A stretch of DNA of 64,000 nt from Cereibacter_A sp052244495 (GCA_052244495.1 JBQPXH010000001.1), one strand, 5' to 3'. Counted from the first letter of the stretch, positions 36,091-44,907 are shown. Numbers and translations are program-made. Notes: generated by a model from the sequence alone, not told the origin.

Positions 36091-36585
36091 TCACTCGATG
36101 ATCATGAGGGGCGCGCCGTATTCGACCGCCGTGCCGTCCGAGACGAGAACCCGCTTCACCGTGCCCGAGCGGGGGGCCGGGATGTGGTTCATCGTCTTCA
36201 TCGCCTCGATGATCAGGAGGGTCTGGCCTTCCGAGACCGCCGAACCCACGGTGACGAAGGGCGAGGCGCCCGGCTCGGGCGCGATGTAGGCGGTGCCGAC
36301 CATGGGCGAGGTGACCGCGCCCGGATGCTGCGCCGGATCCTCGACCGCGGCAGGGGACGCCGCGGCGGCAGGGGCCGCGCCTGCGGACACCACCGGCGCC
36401 GGTGCCATCATCGGCGCCGCGACCTGCGTCGTGACGATGTTCGCCTGCTTGACCACGCGGACCTCGAGGCTGTCGTCCTCGCCGTATTCCCGCTTGACCG
36501 AAAGTTCCGTCAGTTCGTTGCTGTTCAGAAGCTCGGCCAGGGCCTGGATGAAGGCGACATCGGCCTCTGTGTTGTTCTTGCTCAT
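36091..36585 (-). CDS. accB: Acetyl-CoA carboxylase biotin carboxyl carrier protein
   Basis: 164 residues from MSKNNTEADV. A Pro/Ala-rich linker (about 56-85) precedes the biotinyl domain, with biotin attached at Lys130 in IIEAMKTMN. It carries the carboxyl group made by AccC. First gene of accB-accC-aat. The promoter lies in 36586-36855, divergent to the pyrimidine genes. Confidence 0.97.
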   Translation of the reverse strand: MSKNNTEADVAFIQALAELLNSNELTELSVKREYGEDDSLEVRVVKQANIVTTQVAAPMMAPAPVVSAGAAPAAAASPAAVEDPAQHPGAVTSPMVGTAYIAPEPGASPFVTVGSAVSEGQTLLIIEAMKTMNHIPAPRSGTVKRVLVSDGTAVEYGAPLMIIE

Positions 36586-36784
36586 GACGTCCTCGGGTTG
36601 GCTTTTCTGCCGGAAGGAGACGGGCCGCTCGGCCCGGCCCGGCGCGCGGTTTGCTGGCTTATACGCAAAGGGCGCGGGGGAGAAAAGCGCCAGTTCGTCG
36701 CGAGAAGGCAAGGCCCTGCCGCTTTTTCGGGCAAAGAGCCGATGTTCCTGCGCGAGAGCGTGCCTCCACCGGCCGGGTGATTAT

Positions 36785-36800
36785 TTATCGTTTGGTAAAA
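36785..36800. promoter_or_regulatory. Imperfect palindrome upstream of pydX
   Basis: TTTATCGTTTGGTAAA has arms that match at five of six paired positions around four bases. It resembles, weakly, the TTGACC-N4-GGTCAA type seen three times near 43 kb, so the RutR-like regulator might act here too. Confidence 0.3.
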
Positions 36801-36855
36801 AATCGGGGTCGTGCCAGCCTGTTTCCACAATCAACAGCCCAGGGAGGGCCCGACG

Positions 36856-38193
36856 TTGTCCAACAGCCAGCTTACGCCCGGCGTGGTGCCGGGGCGTCTG
36901 CCAGCGGATGCCTACTGCCGGAACTTCGCCGATGTAGAGCCGCCGCTGGATCGCCACGAGGCGAAGGTCGCCGCGGACCGCTGCTACTTCTGCCACGACG
37001 CGCCCTGCGTCACGGCATGCCCGACGGCGATCGACATCCCGCTTTTCATCCGCCAGATCGCAACCGGCACGCCCGAGGCCGCGGCGCGGACGATCTTCAC
37101 CCAGAACATCCTCGGCGGAATGTGTGCCCGCGTCTGCCCGACCGAGCAGCTCTGCGAGGAGGTCTGCGTCCGCGAGGTGGCCGAGGGCAAGCCGGTCGAG
37201 ATCGCGCGGCTGCAGCGCCACGCGACCGACACGCTGATGGCGAAGAACCTCCACCCCTTTGCCCGGGCGGCTGCGACGGGCAAGCGCGTGGCGGTGGTGG
37301 GGGCAGGCCCTGCGGGTCTCGCCGCCGCGCACCGCCTGGCGATGCTCGGGCACGAGGTCACGATCTTCGACGCGCGTCCGAAGCCCGGCGGGCTGAACGA
37401 ATACGGCATCGCCAGCTACAAGACACCCGGCAACTTCGCCCAGGCCGAGGTGGACTGGCTGATGATGATCGGCGGGATCACGCTGAAGACGGGCATGGCG
37501 CTCGGGAGGGATGTGACGCTCGGGGGACTGCGAGAGGAGCATGACGCAGTGTTCCTCGGGATGGGGCTGTCGGGGGTGAACGCGCTCCGGACCGAGGGCG
37601 AGGATCGCGGCCATGTTTATCCGGCGGTCGATTTCATCGCGGCGCTGCGTCAGGCCGAGGATCTCGCCGCGCTGCCCATCGGCCGTAATGTCGTGGTGGT
37701 TGGCGGCGGCATGACGGCCATCGACGCGGGCGTGCAGGCGAAGCTGCTCGGGGCCGAGAACGTGACCATCGTCTATCGCCGCGGGCAGGAGAGGATGAGC
37801 GCTTCGCGCCACGAGCAGGAGCATGCCACGTCGCATGGCGTGCGCCTGATCTGCAACGCCGCGCCGGTGAAGGTGCATGGCAACGGCGCGGTGCGCGAGG
37901 TCGAGTTCGCCTATACCGAGGACGGTCCCGAGGGGCTGAAGCTCCTGCCCGAGACTTTCCGGCTCAAGGCCGACCAGCTCTTCAAGGCCATCGGCCAGAC
38001 GCTCGGCGACGTGCCCGAGGGCCTCGTCCTCAGCGGCGGCAAGATCGCGGTGGATGCCTCGGGACGGACGAGCCTTGCCGGCGTCTGGGCGGGCGGCGAC
38101 TGCGCCACGGGCGGCGAGGACCTGACGGTGACAGCGGTTGCCCAGGGGCGGGATGCCGCCATCGACATCCATGCCGAGCTGTGCCGCCCATGA
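36856..38193 (+). CDS. preT: NAD-dependent dihydropyrimidine dehydrogenase, PreT/PydX subunit
   Basis: 445 residues from a TTG at 36856, chosen because AGGGAGG ends 8 nt before it. N-terminal iron-sulfur cysteines are in CYFCHDAPCVTACP and CARVCPTEQLCEEVC. The FAD motif is VAVVGAGPAGLAAAHRLA and the NAD(P) site VVVGGGMTAIDAG. It takes electrons from NAD(P)H for the FMN subunit (38869-40173) to reduce uracil or thymine, the first step of the reductive pathway. The glutamate-synthase small-subunit family is the wider relative; context settles the call. Confidence 0.9.
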   Translation: MSNSQLTPGVVPGRLPADAYCRNFADVEPPLDRHEAKVAADRCYFCHDAPCVTACPTAIDIPLFIRQIATGTPEAAARTIFTQNILGGMCARVCPTEQLCEEVCVREVAEGKPVEIARLQRHATDTLMAKNLHPFARAAATGKRVAVVGAGPAGLAAAHRLAMLGHEVTIFDARPKPGGLNEYGIASYKTPGNFAQAEVDWLMMIGGITLKTGMALGRDVTLGGLREEHDAVFLGMGLSGVNALRTEGEDRGHVYPAVDFIAALRQAEDLAALPIGRNVVVVGGGMTAIDAGVQAKLLGAENVTIVYRRGQERMSASRHEQEHATSHGVRLICNAAPVKVHGNGAVREVEFAYTEDGPEGLKLLPETFRLKADQLFKAIGQTLGDVPEGLVLSGGKIAVDASGRTSLAGVWAGGDCATGGEDLTVTAVAQGRDAAIDIHAELCRP

Positions 38194-38256
38194 CCCTGCC
38201 TTGCAAGGCCATCGGCTTCGGGCTAGGCAATCGCCCGGTCAGCACCGGAGAGGCGC

Positions 38257-38796
38257 ATGGAAGGCATCGTCGAGACGATCGTGGATTTCATCCGCGACAA
38301 CAGTGCCTGGGCGCTCTGGATCGCCATGGGATTTGCCGCGGCAGAGACGACGGCCTTCCTGTCGATCCTCATTCCCTCGACCGCGATCCTGTTCGGAGTG
38401 GGGGCGCTGGTCGCGACCGGCGGGCTGGACTTCACTCCGATCTGGATCGGCGCCTCGATCGGCGCGATGCTGGGCTCCTTCTTCTCCTTCTGGCTCGGCT
38501 GGCGGTTCGGTCCACGGGCGCTCGAGATGCCGCCGATGCGCGACCACCAGGCGCTCGTCCGTCGCGGGACGGACGCCTTCTCGCGCTGGGGATCGCTTGC
38601 GGTCATCATCGGCCATTTCTTCGGTCCGCTGCGCGCGGTGGTCTTCGTTCTGGCCGGGGTCTCGCGGCTCTCGTTCTGGAAGTTCGCGCCGGTCAACATC
38701 CTGGGCTGCATCGCCTGGGCCTGGGCCACGCCGAAATCGGGCGAGATCGGCGGCAACATCCTCGGCTATCTCTGGAATCTCGTCACGGGCGGCTGA
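38257..38796 (+). CDS. DedA-family membrane protein
   Basis: 179 residues with about four membrane segments. It shows the DedA/SNARE-associated pattern ETTAFLSILIPSTAILFGVGAL, a GRWG-like segment (RWGSLAVIIGHFFGPLRAVVFVLAGVSR) and the acidic residue in the first re-entrant loop. DedA proteins flip undecaprenyl phosphate or phospholipids. It lies between the two dehydrogenase subunit genes and has its own GGAGAGG. I see no metabolic link to pyrimidines. Confidence 0.85.
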   Translation: MEGIVETIVDFIRDNSAWALWIAMGFAAAETTAFLSILIPSTAILFGVGALVATGGLDFTPIWIGASIGAMLGSFFSFWLGWRFGPRALEMPPMRDHQALVRRGTDAFSRWGSLAVIIGHFFGPLRAVVFVLAGVSRLSFWKFAPVNILGCIAWAWATPKSGEIGGNILGYLWNLVTGG

Positions 38797-38868
38797 CCGT
38801 CGCTGCCCGTTCCATGGCACCCCGTCAGGCCGCATCGCGGCCCGTTCCCCATTTGTGAGGAGCACTCC

Positions 38869-40173
38869 ATGGCCAATCTTCAGTCCGACTTCCTCGGCAT
38901 CAGGTCCCCCAATCCGTTCTGGCTGGCCTCCGCGCCGCCCACCGACAAGGAATACAACGTCCGCCGCGCCTTCGAGGCGGGCTGGGGCGGCGTCGTCTGG
39001 AAGACGCTGGGCTCCGAAGGCCCGCCGGTCGTGAACGTGAACGGCCCGCGCTACGGCGCGGTCTATGGCGCGGACCGGCGGCTTCTGGGGCTGAACAACA
39101 TCGAGCTCATCACCGACCGGCCGCTCGAGGTGAACCTGCGCGAGATCAAGGCGGTCAAGCGCGACTATCCCGACCGCGCGCTGGTCGTCTCGCTGATGGT
39201 GCCCTGCGACGAGCAGTCGTGGAAGGACATCCTCGCCCATGTCGAGGATACCGGGGCCGACGGGGTCGAGCTGAACTTCGGCTGTCCGCACGGCATGGCC
39301 GAGCGCGGCATGGGCTCGGCCGTGGGGCAGGTGCCGGAATACATCGAGATGGTCACGCGCTGGGTGAAGCAGAATTCGCGCATGCCCTGCATCGTGAAGC
39401 TCACCCCCAACGTCACCGACATCCGCAAGCCCGCCGAGGCCGCGAAGCGCGGCGGCGCCGATGCCGTCAGCCTGATCAACACGATCAACTCGATCACCAG
39501 CGTCGATATCGACGCCTTCTGTCCCGAGCCGATGATCGACGGCAAGGGCACCCACGGCGGCTATTGCGGCCCCGCGGTGAAGCCCATCGCGCTGAACATG
39601 GTGGCCGAGATCGCGCGCAACCCCGAAACGCATGGTCTGCCGATTTCGGGCATCGGCGGCGTCACCACCTGGCGCGACGCGGTCGAATTCATGCTGCTCG
39701 GCGCAGGCAACGTGCAGGTCTGCACCGCCGTGATGACCTATGGCTTCCGCATCGTGCAGGAGATGATCTCGGGGCTCTCGGATTACATGGACGCAAAGGG
39801 CTTTGCCTCGACGGCGGACATCGTCGGCCGTGCGGTGCCGAACGTGACCGACTGGCAGTATCTGAACCTGAACTACGTCACCAAGGCCCAGATCGATCAG
39901 GAGCTCTGCATCAAGTGCGGCCGCTGCTATGCCGCCTGCGAGGACACCAGCCACCAGGCCATCGCCATGTCGCCCGACCGCATCTTCTCGGTGAAGGACG
40001 AGGAATGCGTGGCCTGCAATCTCTGCGTGGACGTTTGCCCCGTCGAGGATTGCATCACGATGCGCGAGCTGCCGAAAGGGGCGACAGATCCCCGGACGGG
40101 CCGCACCATCGGCGACTACGCCAACTGGCTCAGCCATCCGAACAACCCCTCGGTGCGCGAAGCCGCCGAATGA
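38869..40173 (+). CDS. preA: NAD-dependent dihydropyrimidine dehydrogenase, PreA/PydA subunit
   Basis: 434 residues. The FMN TIM barrel of dihydroorotate-dehydrogenase type (LQSDFLGIRSPNPFWLASAPPT; GVELNFGCPHGM; GADAVSLINTINS) is followed by two 4Fe-4S motifs, CIKCGRCYAAC and CVACNLCVDVCP. It reduces the pyrimidine ring using electrons from the PreT-like partner. A 73-nt gap separates it from dedA; a perfect hairpin follows its stop. Confidence 0.95.
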   Translation: MANLQSDFLGIRSPNPFWLASAPPTDKEYNVRRAFEAGWGGVVWKTLGSEGPPVVNVNGPRYGAVYGADRRLLGLNNIELITDRPLEVNLREIKAVKRDYPDRALVVSLMVPCDEQSWKDILAHVEDTGADGVELNFGCPHGMAERGMGSAVGQVPEYIEMVTRWVKQNSRMPCIVKLTPNVTDIRKPAEAAKRGGADAVSLINTINSITSVDIDAFCPEPMIDGKGTHGGYCGPAVKPIALNMVAEIARNPETHGLPISGIGGVTTWRDAVEFMLLGAGNVQVCTAVMTYGFRIVQEMISGLSDYMDAKGFASTADIVGRAVPNVTDWQYLNLNYVTKAQIDQELCIKCGRCYAACEDTSHQAIAMSPDRIFSVKDEECVACNLCVDVCPVEDCITMRELPKGATDPRTGRTIGDYANWLSHPNNPSVREAAE

Positions 40174-40180
40174 GCGATCC

Positions 40181-40206
40181 TGCGGCGCCTCTGCGCAGGC
40201 GCCGCA
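40181..40206 (+). terminator. Hairpin after preA
   Basis: Perfect 10-bp stem TGCGGCGCCT/AGGCGCCGCA with a 6-nt loop, 7 nt after the stop. There is no T-tract; termination would need Rho or be partial. Confidence 0.55.
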
Positions 40207-40701
40207 ACCGGAAGCGAGGCAGGGACGGCCTGCGCACGCGCGGCCACTGGTCGTTTATCCTGCTCAGGAAGGCATGACCGGACCGCCCGCGCGTGCGCGG
40301 CGATTGGCGCCAGAGGCCTGAACCCGACGGTCCACTGCCCGGTGCCGCCCACCCGGACGGTCCGCGCGCGGGCACCGGGCAGGCGGCATTCCGCTTGAAG
40401 CCCGTGCTGCAGCCGCAGAGAAAAGCCGGGATCGCGTTCTTCCGGCGCACCGGCAACCGCCCGCATGGCGCCCGGTTTTTCGCCGATACCGGTATCACTT
40501 GCCGGTCAGGCTCGCCATCACGCTGCACCTGCGAAGCAGGTAGCGCCTTGCGCTTCTACCTTGGCGTGCGGCCAAATTTTTGATTTCGGCCTGGGGTTGC
40601 TGTATCTTGGTGATGCGCCGGGCCTATTTGATTCCCTCGGCGCGCATCTTTTCTACGCAGATATTTCGATCCCAGACATTCCGAAGAGATGGAGACATCG
40701 C
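40207..40701. other. Gene-free stretch before the peroxidase, with a 12-bp inverted repeat
   Basis: No supportable gene. CTGCCCGGTGCC (40335-40346) and GGCACCGGGCAG (40371-40382) are perfect inverted repeats with a 24-nt loop. The last 140 nt are AT-richer than the surroundings (for example AAATTTTTGATTT) and probably carry the peroxidase promoter. Confidence 0.5.
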
Positions 40702-42324
40702 ATGACTGCTCGGCAGGACTTCCGTCGTTCCTTCGCTCACGAGCCTACGCGTCCCCACGGCCTCGAATGCCACCACGGCCACTCGCCGCGAGAGCCTTCG
40801 CCCGCTTCCCTGAATGCCCTTTCCGGTCACGGCGATCCCGGCAAGTTCGGGCGGATGTTCCCGATGCTGCCGCCGCTTTTCGTGGTCGACGAGGCGCTTC
40901 TCGATCTCGCCCGCGCCATGAAGGACGTCGAGCCCGCCTCGGCTGCGGGCGACAATCCCGACGTGCCGGCGGGCTTCACCTATCTCGGCCAGTTCATCGA
41001 CCATGACATCACCCTCGACCTGACCCCGCAGGAGGTCCAGAAGGAGGATCCGCTCGCCACCGTCAACTTCCGCACGCCCGCGCTCGATCTCGACGCGCTC
41101 TACGGGCCGGGACCGGCGCTCGCGCCCTATCTCTACCAGCGCGATCCGGCCACCGGCGCGATGACGCCGAAGCTGCTGGTCGGCAAGGCCACGACATCGC
41201 CGGACGCCGCGGGCGGCACGATCCCGGACCTGCCGAACGACCTGCCGCGCAGCAGCGCCGGCCGCGCCATCATCGGCGACGAGCGCAACGACGAGAACCT
41301 GCTGGTGGCGCAGACCCATCTCGCCATGATCAAGTTCCACAACAAGGTGGTGGACTGGGTGGCCGAGCGCAGCCCCGGCCTCAGCTCGGGCGAGCTCTTC
41401 GACGAGGCGCGTCGCGTCACCACATGGCACTACCAGTGGATCGTGCTCTTCGACTTCGTGGAGCGCCTCACCGAGCCCGGGCTCATCCGGCGTATCAAGG
41501 ACGAGGGGCGGCGCTTCTACCGCTTCCGCTCGCGGCCCTACATGCCGGTGGAATTCTCGGCGGCGGGCTACAGGCTCGGGCATTCGATGGTGCGCGAGAC
41601 CTACGACCACAACCGGGTGTTCAACTCCGGCCCGGTCGCGTTGGCGCCGGGGTCGCTGGGCCTGCTCTTCGCCTTCACCGCCAAGTCGGGCTCCATCATC
41701 GGCGATCTCGCGGCGCAGGCGCCGGCAGGCTCGTTCCCGCCCGTCGGGGCGCAGGCCACGCTGCCCTCGAACTGGGTGATCGACTGGCGCCGCTTCTATG
41801 ACTTCGGCGGCAATCCGGATGGCGTGACCGTCAACCATTCGCGGCGGATCGACCCGCTGCTGGTGCCGGCGCTACACCAGTTGCCGGGCGCGGGCTCGGA
41901 GAAGGCGGGCATCCTCGCCTTCCTGAACCTGCGGCGCGGGGTGTTGCTGGGCCTGCCTTCGGGGCAGTCGGTGGCGGCGGCGATGGGCGTGGCGCCGCTC
42001 GATCCGCAGGACATCGCGGATTCGGGTCCGGACGGCGCGGCCGCGGCGGCGCACGGGCTGCATGAGGAAACGCCGCTCTGGTACTACATCCTGAAAGAGG
42101 CGCAGCTCCTGCGCGACGGGCGCGCGCTCGGCCCAGTGGGGTCGATCATCGTCGCCGAGACCTTCCTTGGCCTCGTGCATGGCGACCAGCGCTCGTTCCT
42201 CTGGCTGCGCAGCAACTGGAAACCCGAGCTGCCGCGGGCCGAGCCGGACACCTTCACCATGGTCGACCTGCTGAACTTCGTGAGCGACATCAACCCCACC
42301 GGAGACGGCGGCCCCACCGCCTGA
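40702..42324 (+). CDS. Animal-type haem peroxidase (peroxidase-cyclooxygenase superfamily)
   Basis: 540 residues. GGAGA lies 6 nt before the chosen ATG. The distal site GQFIDHDITLDL has the haem-linked Asp100 and distal His101. The proximal His is likely His294 in YRLGHSMVRETYDHN. The C-terminal RRGVLLGLPSGQ replaces the RGRDHGLP of animal enzymes. There is no signal peptide, so it is cytoplasmic or exported by another route. It would oxidise halide or organic donors with peroxide. It lies between preA and the rutR-like gene, with no obvious tie to pyrimidines. Confidence 0.85.
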   Translation: MTARQDFRRSFAHEPTRPHGLECHHGHSPREPSPASLNALSGHGDPGKFGRMFPMLPPLFVVDEALLDLARAMKDVEPASAAGDNPDVPAGFTYLGQFIDHDITLDLTPQEVQKEDPLATVNFRTPALDLDALYGPGPALAPYLYQRDPATGAMTPKLLVGKATTSPDAAGGTIPDLPNDLPRSSAGRAIIGDERNDENLLVAQTHLAMIKFHNKVVDWVAERSPGLSSGELFDEARRVTTWHYQWIVLFDFVERLTEPGLIRRIKDEGRRFYRFRSRPYMPVEFSAAGYRLGHSMVRETYDHNRVFNSGPVALAPGSLGLLFAFTAKSGSIIGDLAAQAPAGSFPPVGAQATLPSNWVIDWRRFYDFGGNPDGVTVNHSRRIDPLLVPALHQLPGAGSEKAGILAFLNLRRGVLLGLPSGQSVAAAMGVAPLDPQDIADSGPDGAAAAAHGLHEETPLWYYILKEAQLLRDGRALGPVGSIIVAETFLGLVHGDQRSFLWLRSNWKPELPRAEPDTFTMVDLLNFVSDINPTGDGGPTA

Positions 42325-42362
42325 GGTCTGCGGCGCCGGACCGCGCTCCCGGCTGGTGCAGG

Positions 42363-42974
42363 TCAGACCGCCAGAAGGCGGCGGAACACCGTCTCGAGGT
42401 AGAGCCCGGCCTCCGGAAAGGGGTCGGGCTCGGCTTTGCCGAGGACCGCCCGCACCTGCATGTCGAAATCGGCGTAATGCTGTGTCAGCGCCCAGATCGA
42501 GAAGATCAGATGCACGGGATGAAGCCGGGCGATCCGGCCCTCGGTCATCCAGCGGTCGAGGACGGCGGCCTTCTCCTCGACCAGATCCTTCAGGTCGGTC
42601 TCGATCACCGGGCGCAGGCGCGGCGCGCCCTGAAGGATCTCGTTGGCGAACAGCCGGCTCTCGCGCGGGAAGTCGCGCGACAACTCGAGCTTGCGGCGGA
42701 CATAGGCGAGGATCTCCTGCACCGGGTCGCCTTCGGGGTTCATGGCCTTCAGCGGGTCGAGCCACGTCTCGAGCAACTGCGAGAGGAGGGCGAGATGGAT
42801 CGCCTCTTTGGACGGGAAGTAGTAGAGCAGGTTCGGCTTCGACAGGCCCGCGACCTCGGCGATCTGGTCGAGCGTCGCGCCGCGGAAGCCCTGAGCCGCA
42901 AAGACCTCGAGCGCCGCCTCGAGGATGGCTTCCGAGTTCCGCTGCTGGATGCGGGTTTGCCGTGGCCGGCTCAT
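42363..42974 (-). CDS. rutR: TetR-family regulator, RutR-like
   Basis: 203 residues. The helix-turn-helix is ATLDQIAEVAGLSKPNLLYYFPSKEAI, and the following LKLEVSRDYP/ASRLF-like pattern (RRKLELSRDFPRESRLFANEIL) and QHYADF near the end match E. coli RutR as I recall it. RutR senses uracil or thymine and controls pyrimidine use. It is divergent from the amidohydrolase gene and three TGACC-N4-GGTC sites lie in the shared region. Confidence 0.85.
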   Translation of the reverse strand: MSRPRQTRIQQRNSEAILEAALEVFAAQGFRGATLDQIAEVAGLSKPNLLYYFPSKEAIHLALLSQLLETWLDPLKAMNPEGDPVQEILAYVRRKLELSRDFPRESRLFANEILQGAPRLRPVIETDLKDLVEEKAAVLDRWMTEGRIARLHPVHLIFSIWALTQHYADFDMQVRAVLGKAEPDPFPEAGLYLETVFRRLLAV

Positions 42975-43040
42975 CCTTGCGGTCCGTGTGGGTCGGGATC
43001 CATGCGTCGCTCCTTCATGCGACGGAACGGTAGCCGCTTC

Positions 43041-43056
43041 CTGACCGTATGGTCAA
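43041..43056. promoter_or_regulatory. RutR-type operator near rutR
   Basis: CTGACCGTATGGTCAA has TGACC/GGTCA arms around four bases, like the E. coli RutR site TTGACCAnnTGGTCAA. It lies 67 nt before the rutR-like start and suits autoregulation. Confidence 0.65.
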
Positions 43057-43462
43057 AGATTCGCGGCGTCCGGATGCGCCGCGTGGGCGACGGAGGGGCC
43101 TTGGGGCCGCCGTCATGACTCTGCGAGGTCGCGGGACAGTCGAAGGTTCGCATCCTGACGTCGATATGGGCAGGGACGCCCTCGAACCGGGCATCCTGGC
43201 AGCTTGAGCCTTTTGGTCGCATGAGCGGTTCCGAACATGCGCCACCTCGCTCGCGCCGCGCGCCCTCGCGGCCGGGATACCTGGATGCGGCCCGCCGAGA
43301 GCATCTCCGGAAGGCAGCTCCGGCCCAACCGGTCTGCCCAGCATCCTGAGCCTGCCTGAATTTGTCTCTGTGAGACGGTGCCGGTCGCTGCGGGACGGCG
43401 CGCCCGGTCTGCAATCGGCCGCCCCTCCGTGGGGCAGGTCGGGCAGCGCTCGGAGATATTTA

Positions 43463-43478
43463 TTGACCGCTTGGTCAG
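43463..43478. promoter_or_regulatory. RutR-type operator 1 upstream of the amidohydrolase
   Basis: TTGACCGCTTGGTCAG has TGACC/GGTCA arms with a TTGACC left half. It lies 105 nt before the amidohydrolase start. Confidence 0.65.
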
Positions 43479-43496
43479 GTTATGTTGCGCTCCCGT

Positions 43497-43512
43497 CTGA
43501 CCGGATGGTCGA
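43497..43512. promoter_or_regulatory. RutR-type operator 2 upstream of the amidohydrolase
   Basis: CTGACCGGATGGTCGA is a slightly weaker copy, 34 bp from the previous one and so on nearly the same helix face. Cooperative binding is plausible. Confidence 0.55.
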
Positions 43513-43582
43513 ACGATGCGCAACAGAAGAGTCGGGGCGCGCGGCGCTTTTGCGCCCTGCAACCCCGGACAGGGAGAAGAGC

Positions 43583-44842
43583 ATGGCCGAGACGGCGGCG
43601 GCAGGTGAGAACCTGCGCATCAACGGCGAACGCCTGTGGGACAGCCTCATGGACATGGCCAGGATCGGCCCCGGCGTGGCCGGGGGCAACAACCGCCAGA
43701 CCCTGACCGATGCCGATGCCGAAGGACGCGCGCTTTTCGCCCGCTGGTGCGAGGAGGCGGGCTGCAGCATGGGCGTCGATGCGATGGGCACCATGTTCGC
43801 CACCCGTGCAGGCGAGGATCCCGAAGCGCTGCCGGTCTATGTGGGAAGCCATCTCGACACACAGCCTACCGGCGGCAAGTATGACGGCGTGCTGGGGGTG
43901 CTCGGCGCGCTGGAGGTGGTGCGCAGCCTGAACGATCTCGGCATCCGCACCAAGCATCCGATCGTCGTGACCAACTGGGCCAACGAAGAGGGCGCACGCT
44001 TCGCCCCCGCCATGCTCGCCTCGGGGGTTTTCGCCGGGATCCACTCGCTCGACTACGCCTATGGCCGGAAGGATCTGGAGGGCAAGAGTTACGGCGACGA
44101 ACTCTCCCGCATCGGCTGGAAGGGCGAGGAGGAGGTCGGCGCACGGAAGATGCACGCCTATTACGAGCTTCACATCGAACAGGGGCCGATCCTCGAGGCC
44201 GAAGGAAAGACCATAGGGGTGGTCACGCATTGCCAGGGTCTGTGGTGGCTCGAATTCACCCTGACAGGGAAGGAGGCGCATACCGGCTCCACTCCCATGG
44301 GAATGCGCACCAATGCGGGCCTCGCCATGGCACGGATCTTCGAGATGGTGCAGGAGGTGGCGATGGCGGCCCAGCCGGGTGCCGTTGGCGGCGTGGGGCA
44401 GGTGACCTTCGCGCCCAACTCGCGCAACGTGCTGCCGGGCAGGGTCGTGTTCACGGTGGACATCCGCTCGCCCGACCAGTCCAAGCTCGACGGGATGCGC
44501 GCGGCCATCGAGAGCCGCGCGGCCGCGATCTGCGAGGAACTGGGCGTCGGCTGCGCGGTCGAACCGGTGGGCCATTTCGATCCCGTGACCTTCGCGCCTG
44601 AACTGGTGGCGAACGTGCGCGCTGCGGCCGAGAAGCTGGGGCTGAGCCACATGGACCTCATCTCGGGCGCGGGCCACGACGCCTGCTGGGCCGCGAAGGT
44701 CGCGCCCGCCACGATGGTCATGTGCCCCTGCGTGGGCGGGCTCTCGCACAACGAGGCCGAGGAGATCTCGCCGGAATGGGCGACCGCCGGGGCCGAGGTG
44801 CTGTTCCACGCGGTGCTCGAAAGCGCGGGCGTGGTGGCCTGA
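43583..44842 (+). CDS. Zn-dependent amidohydrolase, N-carbamoyl-beta-alanine amidohydrolase type
   Basis: 419 residues of the M20 metallopeptidase-like family. Metal motifs are GSHLDTQPTGGKYDGVLG, NWANEEGARF and HIEQGP. Close relatives are allantoate amidohydrolase and N-carbamoyl amino-acid hydrolase (HyuC/PydC). Neighbouring dihydropyrimidinase and dehydrogenase genes make beta-ureidopropionase, giving beta-alanine, CO2 and ammonia, the best reading. The ATG follows AGGGAGAAGA. Confidence 0.88.
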   Translation: MAETAAAGENLRINGERLWDSLMDMARIGPGVAGGNNRQTLTDADAEGRALFARWCEEAGCSMGVDAMGTMFATRAGEDPEALPVYVGSHLDTQPTGGKYDGVLGVLGALEVVRSLNDLGIRTKHPIVVTNWANEEGARFAPAMLASGVFAGIHSLDYAYGRKDLEGKSYGDELSRIGWKGEEEVGARKMHAYYELHIEQGPILEAEGKTIGVVTHCQGLWWLEFTLTGKEAHTGSTPMGMRTNAGLAMARIFEMVQEVAMAAQPGAVGGVGQVTFAPNSRNVLPGRVVFTVDIRSPDQSKLDGMRAAIESRAAAICEELGVGCAVEPVGHFDPVTFAPELVANVRAAAEKLGLSHMDLISGAGHDACWAAKVAPATMVMCPCVGGLSHNEAEEISPEWATAGAEVLFHAVLESAGVVA

Positions 44843-44849
44843 CGAGAGC

Positions 44850-44907
44850 CCGGGGGGCTGTCTGCCCCCCGGCCCCCCCCGAGGATATTCGGGCGAGAAT
44901 GAAGGGG
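44850..44907. repeat. GC hairpin plus conserved tail, Rhodobacteraceae intergenic element
   Basis: A perfect 9-bp stem CCGGGGGGC/GCCCCCCGG is followed by a C-run, GAGGATATTC and GAGAATGAAGGGG. I recall very similar elements between genes in many Rhodobacteraceae genomes. It may terminate or stabilise the amidohydrolase mRNA. This is the only copy I see in the window. Confidence 0.5.

Larger units (their letters stand above)
42975..43582. other. Divergent regulatory region of the pyrimidine locus
   Basis: About 600 nt without a gene I can support. It holds one palindrome near the rutR-like start and two near the amidohydrolase start, listed separately. The unusually long middle part shows no clear motif. 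Confidence 0.5.

Noticed and set aside
43113..43562. Open frame in the rutR-amidohydrolase gap
   Set aside because: No RBS, no motif, and it covers two of the operator-like palindromes.
43583..44842. Allantoate amidohydrolase assignment
   Set aside because: The family fits, but no allantoin genes are near and both other reductive pyrimidine steps are.
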